Shown here: one piece after another, positions 1-5,806 of the stretch | Numbering within the stretch: the stretch's first letter is position 1 | Layout: every line of letters begins with the position of its first letter | Source: an uncultured Campylobacter sp. | Lineage (GTDB): Bacteria; Campylobacterota; Campylobacteria; Campylobacterales; Campylobacteraceae | Assembly: GCA_938041615.1 (NCBI GenBank) | Contig: CALISV010000058.1 | Location: 1 to 11,734, forward strand | Direction: 5' to 3' | DNA: 11,734 nucleotides | The notes under the pieces: generated by a model | Told to the model about the DNA's origin: nothing | Seen by the model: only the letters and a program-made list of their open reading frames with translations | Database searches by the model: none | Position numbers and translations under genes: made by a program

Positions 1-753
1 CTCCTCCAAATTTGACTTTAGTACGTCGACCGCTACATCGTTATTTATCGCGATTATCGCCGAACCCATTCGTTTTTGGATATCGCCGTCGATGCCCTGA
101 CCGCCGGTTATAAATCTACGAATGGCCTCTTCCAGCTTCGTGTTGCGGTAAAGCTCAAATTTGGCTTTATTGCTTATCTGCTGCTTTGCGGCGTCTTTGT
201 CGCCCTTTTCGTAGGCTGCTGCGGCAGCGCTAAGGGCTGTTTTTATGTCGTTATAAACCACCTGCCAGTGCGGCTCGATAGCGGCGCTACTTGCGGGTTG
301 CGCCATAGTTTGGCTAGCCTCAGCAGCCTTAGCGGTCTGCGCGGCGTCCGCGTTTTTAGGATTGGAGTACTCTCCCACTAGCTTGTGACCGGCGTTGATG
401 ACGGGCAAAACCTCATCCATCTCTTTGTTTAGCTCGTCCATTATCGCTTGTATCTCTTCTACCGGTTTTTTAGCAATGATGGCTTTACGGATCTTACCGA
501 ATTTAGACTCCATCGAGTAGGCTTTTTTCTGCCCCAAATTTACCCTGATCGCCGCTTCGATATTTTCGAAATGCCCAAAATACGCATTTTGCGTGGCAGT
601 TTTTGCCTCGTCGATCTTGCCCTCTTTATACTGCTCGATAATGCTTACGAACGAATCTTTTATGCTCTGTATCTCAGGGCCGTAGTCGGCGTCCTGCGCA
701 TTTAGCATAAATGGGATAAACAAAGCAAGTATAAATTTCAAAAATTTACTCAT
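1..753 (-). CDS. FTR1-family iron permease, N-terminal part (runs off left edge)
   Basis: The minus strand is open from ATG at 753 to the window edge, 251 codons without a stop. Residues 1-19 form a signal peptide (lysines, then a hydrophobic run ending LNA before QDADYG). The rest is helical and charged, with two related modules: residues 56-70 (AYFGHFENIEAAIR) and 195-212 (KFELYRNTKLEEAIR), joined by an Ala-rich linker around residues 131-160. This pattern matches the periplasmic N-terminal domain I know from bacterial FTR1 permeases of Campylobacter, which precedes a membrane domain importing iron; the membrane part would lie left of the window. The start has a GGAG ribosome site about 6 nt upstream and a -10 box at 785-790. 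The family call rests on recalled sequence pattern, because the diagnostic membrane REGLE motifs are not visible. Confidence 0.75.
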   Translation of the reverse strand, partial: MSKFLKFILALFIPFMLNAQDADYGPEIQSIKDSFVSIIEQYKEGKIDEAKTATQNAYFGHFENIEAAIRVNLGQKKAYSMESKFGKIRKAIIAKKPVEEIQAIMDELNKEMDEVLPVINAGHKLVGEYSNPKNADAAQTAKAAEASQTMAQPASSAAIEPHWQVVYNDIKTALSAAAAAYEKGDKDAAKQQISNKAKFELYRNTKLEEAIRRFITGGQGIDGDIQKRMGSAIIAINNDVAVDVLKSNLEE

Positions 754-784
754 AAAAACTCCAAAAAATATGTTTTATGCGCGC

Positions 785-793
785 ATTCTATCA
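785..793 (-). promoter_or_regulatory. Extended -10 promoter of the iron permease gene
   Basis: The minus strand reads TGATAGAAT, an extended -10 (TG, one base, TAGAAT), with T-rich sequence upstream (GTTTTTTAA). Transcription would start near 778, giving a leader of about 25 nt before the ATG at 753. No good -35 is seen, as is usual for Campylobacter sigma-70 promoters. Confidence 0.5.
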
Positions 794-828
794 TTAAAAA
801 ACTTTAGCGAAAATAAAAACGGCTATCA

Positions 829-843
829 AGTATAAGTCTTATC
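829..843 (-). promoter_or_regulatory. Possible Fur-type operator
   Basis: The minus strand reads TGATAAGACTTATAC, which contains the perfect inverted repeat ATAAG-A-CTTAT and matches 10 of 14 positions of the 7-1-7 Fur consensus (TGATAAT-N-ATTATCA). A second palindrome, TGATTATCA, lies at 860-868. Both are upstream of the -10 of an iron transport gene, where Fur control would be expected. The site centre is about 50 bp upstream of the -10 box, rather far for simple repression, so this is weak. Confidence 0.25.
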
Positions 844-870
844 AACAAGCTATATTTTTTGATTATCAGA

Positions 871-910
871 TTTATCCAACTTTGAAATTTGAGTAAATTT
901 AATGGATAAA
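871..910. repeat. Inverted repeat between fdhB and the permease gene
   Basis: Perfect 8-bp arms TTTATCCA (871-878) and TGGATAAA (903-910) surround a 24-nt AT-rich spacer holding two AAATTT hexamers. It lies just beyond the fdhB terminator. It could be a secondary 3' hairpin of the fdh transcript or an operator for the downstream permease promoter; nothing in the sequence decides between these. Confidence 0.35.
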
Positions 911-920
911 ATTTGAAAGA

Positions 921-949
921 AAATTCGGGAGCGAGCCGCCCCCGAATTT
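921..949 (-). terminator. Rho-independent terminator of the fdh operon
   Basis: Arms AAATTCGGG (921-929) and CCCGAATTT (941-949) pair over 9 bp with an 11-nt GC-rich loop. On the minus strand the hairpin is followed by TTTTCTTT, and it begins 3 nt after the fdhB stop codon. This marks the end of the fdh transcript directly after fdhB. Confidence 0.8.
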
Positions 950-952
950 GAG

Positions 953-1513
953 TTAGATAGTGGTGCCCGCTTGTCTTAGCATAACGCGTTTGCGATATAC
1001 GTTTGACACGTCTGCGGCATCGCCTACTAGTAGCGCGTTGGTGGCGCAAACGGCGGCGCACATAGGGACTTTGCCCTCTGAGATACGGTTTTGACCGTAC
1101 ATATGAAGCTCCTCGTGGGAGTTCGTCTCCTCAGGCCCTCCGGCACACATAGTGCATTTATCCATAGCGCCTTTGATACCAAACGCCCCGTCTCTAGGAA
1201 ACTGCGGCGCGCCGAACGGACATGCGTATAGACAGTATCCGCAGCCGATGCATTTGTTTTTATCGTGAAGCACGATACCGTCGGCTCTGATGTAAAAACA
1301 ATCAACCGGACACACCTGCTCGCAAGGAGCGTCGGTGCAGTGTTGGCAGGCTATAGTGGTCGATACTTCCTTGCCCTCTATACCGTCATTTAGCGTGATG
1401 ACCTTGCGGCGGTAGAGCCCCACCGGGAGCTCGTGAGCCGAAGAGCAAGCGACCTGGCATCCAAAGCAGCTGATACATCTGTTTGTATCTACGAAAAATT
1501 TCATTCTTGCCAT
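953..1513 (-). CDS. fdhB: Formate dehydrogenase iron-sulfur subunit FdhB
   Basis: This 186-residue protein is the electron-transfer subunit that passes electrons from FdhA toward the quinone pool. It has four cysteine groups for four [4Fe-4S] clusters: C13/16/19/23, C56/59/64/68, C88/91/94/98, and the split group C120/123 with C152/156, the arrangement typical of FdhB/FdnH/NrfC-like subunits. It opens with MARMKFFVD, as Campylobacter FdhB proteins do, and has no signal peptide, so it is probably exported with FdhA by the Tat system. It has no C-terminal membrane anchor and is slightly shorter than the roughly 210 residues I recall for C. jejuni FdhB. AAGGAG lies 6 nt before the first ATG, favouring it over Met4. 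The gene starts 10 nt after the fdhA stop and is followed by a terminator rather than fdhC. Confidence 0.92.
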   Translation of the reverse strand: MARMKFFVDTNRCISCFGCQVACSSAHELPVGLYRRKVITLNDGIEGKEVSTTIACQHCTDAPCEQVCPVDCFYIRADGIVLHDKNKCIGCGYCLYACPFGAPQFPRDGAFGIKGAMDKCTMCAGGPEETNSHEELHMYGQNRISEGKVPMCAAVCATNALLVGDAADVSNVYRKRVMLRQAGTTI

Positions 1514-1523
1514 CTCTTACTCC

Positions 1524-4484
1524 TTAGACTCTATTTTCGCCATATTCGTGGAAGAAGGTGTTAAAGCCCTCTCCGTCCGCTTTTTCTATCCTGCAAAGTC
1601 CGGCGTTAAATTCCGAAATTTGAGTAACCGGGTCAAAGCCGTAGTTTGTTACGGTATTAAAGCTCTCGCCGATCGTATAAGGCTTAGTGCCCTCAGGATA
1701 GCGGTCTTCTAAGCTCACGCCTTGCATAACGCCCGCGAAGTTATACGGCATACAAATTCTATCCGGCGTAACCATCTGAGTATGATAGCAGCGAACCTTA
1801 ATCTTAGTGCCTTGCGGAGAGTGAATCCACATCATATCGCGATCTTGGATACCGTATTTTAGGGCAAGCTCAGGGTGGACGTTAGCAAACATCTCAGGCG
1901 TGATCGCCGCTAGATACTTACTCGTTCGCTCGATCATACCAGCGCCGCTTAGGTTTACTAGGCGCAATGTGCTAAATACGATAGGGAATTCCTTACTCCA
2001 GTCTTTTGCTTGCTGCTCGGATTTATATTTCGTCTCGACGCGGAAGTTTCTAGCCTGATCGTCGAAAGTCGGGTATTTTTGTACCAAATCCCAGCGCGGA
2101 GAGTGGATAGGCTCGCGGTGTTTAGGGATCGGATCTAGGAATTCCCAAACGATCATTCTTGCCCTTGCGTTGCCAAACGGCACTACGCCTTTTTCGCGGC
2201 ATTTTTCTAGGATAAGTCCGCTGTGATCCGTACTCCAAGTAGCTCCCATCAGTCTTTTTTCTTCTTCGGTTAAGGTTATGCCTAGGACTTTTTCGATATT
2301 TTCTTTGGTAATTTGCGGATAGCCGCCTTTTACGTCCGATCCTACCAAAGTCGTATCCTCGCTAGCTAGCTGACTAACGCCGTTATGCTCTAAGCCGAAG
2401 CGATTTCTAAATCCGCAACCGCCCTCTGCGTAAGACTTGCTCATATCATAAAGTATCGGTGTACCAGGGTGTTTTTCGTCCCATGCCGGCCAAGGCTTAC
2501 CGTAGTATTCGCCTTTTACGTCGCCGCCGATACCCATTAGCGTATCAGGGTCGAAATTTTGCCAGTTAGCCTGATGTCTTCTAAACATCTCGGCCGTTCT
2601 ACCGGTGCAGCCGATAGATTTACCCAAGCGAGCTATCTCGTTTGTAGCGTCGTCAGGCCACACGAAGTCGTCTTTAACTTGTTTTGGCTCGTGATTCACG
2701 GTCGCCATCTTCATGCCTTTTACGTACTCGTCGTAAAAGCCGAATTTTTTAGCAAATAAGAACATGACTTCGTGGTCGGCCTTACTCTCGTAAAGCGGCT
2801 CAACGACTTTTGTTCTCCATTGTCCTGAGCGGTTAGTCGAGCTTATATGACCTTCGTTTTCAAACGCAGTAGCCACCGGAAGTACGTAAATTCCGTCTTT
2901 TCTATCTGAAAGGATCGCAACCTCGTTTACGAACGGCTCCGCAACTACTAGCATATCTAGCTTGTCGACGGCTTGCTGAATTTTTGTAAGGTGCGCCATA
3001 GAGGTGATACCGGTTCCTTGAACCCAAAGAACGCGAAGTTTGCCACTTGTATAGGTTTTTTCTTCTTTTAGAACGCCTTGCCACCATTTTGATAGCGACC
3101 AGCCTTTTTCGTTTCTCCAGTTTCTATCTTCCGGATTTTGCGGATCGTGATAAAAATACTCTTCAAATACGGTATTTTTTACCGGAGCACCGCCCTGTTT
3201 CGGCTCTTTTGTCGAAACCGCAAATCGTTTGATAAACTCGTCATAATCAACGCCCCAGCCTTTGCAGTAGTATTTCCACGAGGCGTCTCCTAGTCCGTAA
3301 TACATCGGCAAGCTATCGGAAAGGTTACACATATCGGTAGAGCCCTGAACGTTATCGTGACCGCGGATGATATTACAGCCGCCGCCAGGTTTGCCCATAT
3401 TGCCTAGGATTAGTTGAAGGATAGGTAAAATTCTGGTATTTGACGTTCCTACCGAGTGCTGAGTGATACCTAGAGCCCAGATAACCGTTCCCGGTTTCGT
3501 ATGCGCCATTATATTAGCAGCCTCTATGAGTCTATCTACCGGTACGCCGGTAACGTCCGAAGTAAGCTCAGGAGTCCAGTGTTCGGCCTCTTTTCTAACC
3601 TCTTCGATACCGTAGGTTCTGTTTTCTAAAAATTCTTTATCTTCCCAGCCGTTTTTAAGGATAATGTGAATAAGTCCATAAATAAGAGCCACGTCCGTTC
3701 CTGAACGCTGACGCAAGTAAAGATCCGCGTGCGCAGCCGTTTTAGTAAAATTCGGATCCGCTACGATTAATTTTGCGTTGTTTCTATCTTTAGCTTGCAA
3801 CATATGCTTCATTCCGCCGACGGGATTTGCTACAGCCGAATTCGCACCGATACAAAAGATCGCTTTTGAATTTGCCGTCATATCTCCGAAGTGATTCGTC
3901 ATCGCGCCATAACCCCAAGTATTCGCCACACCGGCGACTGTTGCGCTATGTCAAATGCGTGCTACGTGATCGTTGCTGTTTGTACCCCAAAACGCCGCAA
4001 ATTTGCGGAAATAATAACTTTGCTCGTTGTTAAATTTAGCCGAACCCAAGAAAACTACGCTATCAGGACCGTCTTCTTTACGGATTTGTAGCATCTTATC
4101 GCCGATTTCGTTTACGGCTTGTTCCCAGCTGATGCGCTCCCATTTTCCGTTTACTTTTTTCATCGGAAATTTGATGCGTTGTTTTGATTTCGTAAGGTCG
4201 ATCTGATCGATTCCCTTAGAGCAGTGCGAACCCTGAGAGATCGGGTGATACATAGCCATATCTTGGCGTACCCATACTCCGTCTTTTACCTCGGCTTCTA
4301 TACCGCAACCCGCCGAACAAATAGAACAAATCGTTCTAACCTTTTTTGAACCTTCGTAAGGATTTTTTATCTCCTCGTTGGTTGCCTTTCTAAACGTCTC
4401 GTTTTCGCCAAACGCCATCGTGCTACCGGCACCAAGAGCGGCAAGCTTCAAAAACGAGCGTCTTCCTATGCGTGAATCACTCAT
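1524..4484 (-). CDS. fdhA: Formate dehydrogenase catalytic subunit FdhA, selenocysteine-containing
   Basis: The periplasmic Mo/W-bis-MGD enzyme oxidises formate to CO2. The gene is read as one frame of 986 codons with the in-frame TGA at 3951-3953 as Sec178. The segment around it, ARI-U-HSATVAGVANTWGYGAMTNH, aligns by eye with E. coli FdnG (ARV-U-HGPTVA...FGRGAMTNH), including the His after Sec. Residues 7-20 (GRRSFLKLAALGAG) form a Tat signal. C53, C56, C60 and C88 bind one [4Fe-4S] cluster, followed by Lys90. Residues 366-385 (PGGGCNIIRGHDNVQGSTDM) are a typical pterin-binding stretch, and the C-terminal part (FANVHPELALKYGI..., CMPYNFAG) is the molybdopterin dinucleotide-binding domain. 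GGGAG precedes the ATG, 11 nt after the small Tat gene; fdhB follows 10 nt later. Ignoring recoding would wrongly split it into pieces of 177 and about 801 residues. Confidence 0.95.
3916..3953 (-). promoter_or_regulatory. Bacterial SECIS-like hairpin in fdhA
   Basis: Thirteen nt after the UGA the mRNA can form a 5-bp stem UCGCC (3937-3933) with GGCGA (3927-3923), capped by the loop GGUGU (3932-3928). An outer 3-bp helix CAA/UUG (3943-3941 with 3918-3916) may close an internal loop. Distance from UGA and a small G/U-rich apical loop fit the SelB-binding hairpin of E. coli fdhF and fdnG, whose loops also carry GU residues. Pairing was done by eye; the outer helix is uncertain. Confidence 0.7.
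3951..3953 (-). other. UGA codon read as selenocysteine (Sec178 of FdhA)
   Basis: The in-frame TGA lies exactly at the catalytic position of formate dehydrogenase, before a conserved His, and the frame continues without interruption for 808 further codons. The family uses Sec or Cys here. The presence of selA and selB about 2-5 kb upstream supports recoding over a nonsense mutation. Confidence 0.95.
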
Positions 4485-4495
4485 GGTTTTCTCCC

Positions 4496-4705
4496 TTAGT
4501 AAGCGATCTTATAGTAGTATTCCCACTCTTTGCTTTTTTTGTAAAGCACCTCTTTTTTGCTCGACTTGCCGACAACTACGCCGTTGTCGTCAGGAGCAAG
4601 CTCGTCGCTAGTCGGTTTTGCGATAGCTGCAGCGGCCAATACGGTTCCGCCTACCGCGCCGACCTTCAGAGATTTTTTGAGAAAATCTCGTCTTGATCCT
4701 TGCAT
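4496..4705 (-). CDS. Small Tat-signal protein of the formate dehydrogenase region
   Basis: This 69-residue protein opens with a twin-arginine signal: SRRDFLKK at residues 4-11, then a hydrophobic Ala/Gly/Val stretch to about residue 29. The remaining 40 residues are polar, with a lysine-rich centre (GKSSKKEVLYKKSKEW) and an aromatic end (EWEYYYKIAY). It matches what I know of the 'formate dehydrogenase region TAT target' family (TIGR02811), found beside fdhA in many epsilon- and other proteobacteria; C. jejuni has one next to its fdh genes. Its role is unknown. With a start 220 bases before fdhA, an 11-nt gap to it, and AGGAG before its ATG, it is clearly the first gene of the operon. It has no cysteine, so it does not itself hold an iron-sulfur cluster. 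Confidence 0.85.
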   Translation of the reverse strand: MQGSRRDFLKKSLKVGAVGGTVLAAAAIAKPTSDELAPDDNGVVVGKSSKKEVLYKKSKEWEYYYKIAY

Positions 4706-4771
4706 GTTTTCTCCTTATTAATCTCAAATTTGAAATTTTTGAGACGTTTTTAGAAAGATATTGTTCAAATT

Positions 4772-4863
4772 TTGCATATTTCCTAGGCGTAGTGCGCCTT
4801 ACAGGCGCGTATTTTAGGGCACTTGCATATTTTAAAATATCACTGTGCAAATTTAGCATATTT
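4772..4863. repeat. Three spaced copies of TTGCATATTT plus a palindrome
   Basis: TTGCATATTT occurs at 4772-4781 and 4823-4832, and with one mismatch (TAGCATATTT) at 4854-4863. Start-to-start distances are 51 and 31 bp, close to five and three DNA turns, so the copies could lie on one face of the helix. The middle copy runs into the perfect 14-bp palindrome ATATTTTAAAATAT (4827-4840). The repeats flank both possible fdh -10 boxes, so they may be regulator sites; in such AT-rich DNA chance is a real alternative. Confidence 0.35.
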
Positions 4864-4995
4864 TGAGAATAAATGAAGTAAAAATATTAGATTAATTATG
4901 AAACTTAATAAATAGTTAAGGAAATCTAAAATTTAGCTTAAGTTTTAATACTACATATCAAGTTATAAAAGTATATTTTATGAAAATTTAGGGCT

Positions 4996-5026
4996 TTTGA
5001 GCTAAATTTATCAAATTTAGCTCAAA
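4996..5026. terminator. Perfect 14-bp hairpin after the dsb gene
   Basis: TTTGAGCTAAATTT (4996-5009) and its exact complement AAATTTAGCTCAAA (5013-5026) are separated by only ATC. It begins 14 nt after the stop codon at 5040 on the minus strand. The stem is long but only 4 of its 14 pairs are G-C and no clean T tract follows, so it is probably a terminator or 3' stabilising hairpin separating this gene from fdh. Confidence 0.55.
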
Positions 5027-5039
5027 TTTACGTTAGGGA

Positions 5040-5747
5040 TTATTTTTGTAGGTCGCTTAAATTTACTATGAAAGGCACGGAGCGAACGCCGGCGGCGGAG
5101 TATTTTTGTCTTAAATTATCCATCGCTTTTACGTCAGCATCGCTAACGGCACCGTCTGCTACCTTATAGTCGTCCGCAAAATATTTTCGTAAAATTTTGA
5201 TCTTGTCGCTATCGGTTTTCGCGCTTGCTGCGTCTTTATATATCAAAAAGCTCTTTTGCAAAGACGAAACGTCGTGAACCGGAGTTAAGATTAGCTTTAC
5301 GTTGCTTTCTTTTAGCGTCGCTTCGATCTTTTCAAGCTCTAGGCGGCAGTATGGGCACTCAGGATCAGAAAACATCACGATAGTAGGCTTTTTAGAGTCG
5401 TTTCCTAGAGTGATGATATTTTCTTTTTGCTCGTTTTTATAGACTTTTGAGATGTTTTTCGCTACTATTTCCTTTTTTATCTCTTGCATGTAGGCTTTTT
5501 GCGCCTTTAGGTCGATGATGTCCGGGAAAAGCAGGTCGCCTTTAGTAAAGATAACCTCGTCTTGGCTGACTTGACCGTTGCTCAAATTTACCACAACCGC
5601 TTCAATGCCATCAACCACAGGCTTGCGCTCGGTTACGTTTACTTTCACGCCCTCGCCGACCATCTGCGAATAAAAACCTACCACTTGCTCGTTTGACGCC
5701 GCAAACATCGCAGAGGCCGCCATTAGCGACAAAACTATTTTTTTCAT
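5040..5747 (-). CDS. Periplasmic DsbC/DsbG-like thiol:disulfide protein
   Basis: This 235-residue protein has a signal peptide (MKKIVLSLMAASAMFAAS, cut near residue 17), an N-terminal region to about residue 110 resembling the dimerisation and linker part of DsbC/DsbG, and a thioredoxin-fold domain from about 120. The active site is C131-P-Y-C134 within FSDPECPYCR, and the cis-proline loop is VRSVPF (P225). These are its only two cysteines, so it should act as a periplasmic disulfide isomerase or reductase rather than a structural disulfide protein. CPYC differs by one residue from the CGYC of E. coli DsbC. It starts with AAGGAA before ATG, 59 nt after selB, behind its own TATAAT. C. jejuni, as I recall, also has such a gene directly after selA-selB, so the association is probably conserved; its functional meaning is unknown. 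Confidence 0.85.
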   Translation of the reverse strand: MKKIVLSLMAASAMFAASNEQVVGFYSQMVGEGVKVNVTERKPVVDGIEAVVVNLSNGQVSQDEVIFTKGDLLFPDIIDLKAQKAYMQEIKKEIVAKNISKVYKNEQKENIITLGNDSKKPTIVMFSDPECPYCRLELEKIEATLKESNVKLILTPVHDVSSLQKSFLIYKDAASAKTDSDKIKILRKYFADDYKVADGAVSDADVKAMDNLRQKYSAAGVRSVPFIVNLSDLQK

Positions 5748-5774
5748 TTCATTCCTTTTTAAAAATTTGCGCGG

Positions 5775-5780
5775 ATTATA
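5775..5780 (-). promoter_or_regulatory. -10 box of the dsbC-like gene
   Basis: The minus strand reads a perfect TATAAT with phased T-rich tracts upstream (GATTTTTTATC, CTATTTATAAAAAGC), the usual look of a Campylobacter sigma-70 promoter. It lies in the 59-nt gap after selB and gives a leader of about 20 nt, so the gene can be transcribed independently of selAB. Confidence 0.65.
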
Positions 5781-5806
5781 TTAGCTTTTTATAAATAGAT
5801 AAAAAA

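Larger units (their letters stand above)
4706..5039. other. AT-rich intergenic region upstream of the fdh operon
   Basis: No gene is seen in these 334 bp. Reading toward fdh on the minus strand it holds the 14-bp hairpin after the dsb gene (4996-5026), about 130 bp of very AT-rich sequence, and two possible -10 boxes: TGCTAAAT (4858-4851), preceded by phased T tracts, and TAAAAT (4816-4811). Next come a small GC hairpin, GCGCC-TTACA-GGCGC (4794-4808), and a leader with the inverted repeat TCTCAAA/TTTGAGA (4722-4728 and 4738-4744) just before the ribosome site. The promoter must be here, because the preceding gene ends in a hairpin, but I cannot choose between the two boxes. A leader of 100-150 nt with two hairpins leaves room for post-transcriptional control. 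Confidence 0.5.

Noticed and set aside
76..705. Plus-strand open frames of 101 and 85 codons
   Set aside because: They lie antisense to the iron permease frame, which has a signal peptide, ribosome site and family pattern; the plus-strand products resemble nothing.
804..1305. Minus-strand frames overlapping fdhB and its downstream region
   Set aside because: Both overlap fdhB or the terminator in other frames and have arginine-rich, low-information products.
3930..3953. fdhA as two genes or a nonsense-mutated pseudogene
   Set aside because: The stop is TGA exactly at the known Sec position, conserved sequence continues in the same frame on both sides, a SECIS-like hairpin follows, and selA and selB are present.
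2559..4696. Several 60-77 codon frames opposite or inside fdhA and the small Tat gene
   Set aside because: They are shadows of a strongly conserved coding frame with no ribosome sites or recognisable products.
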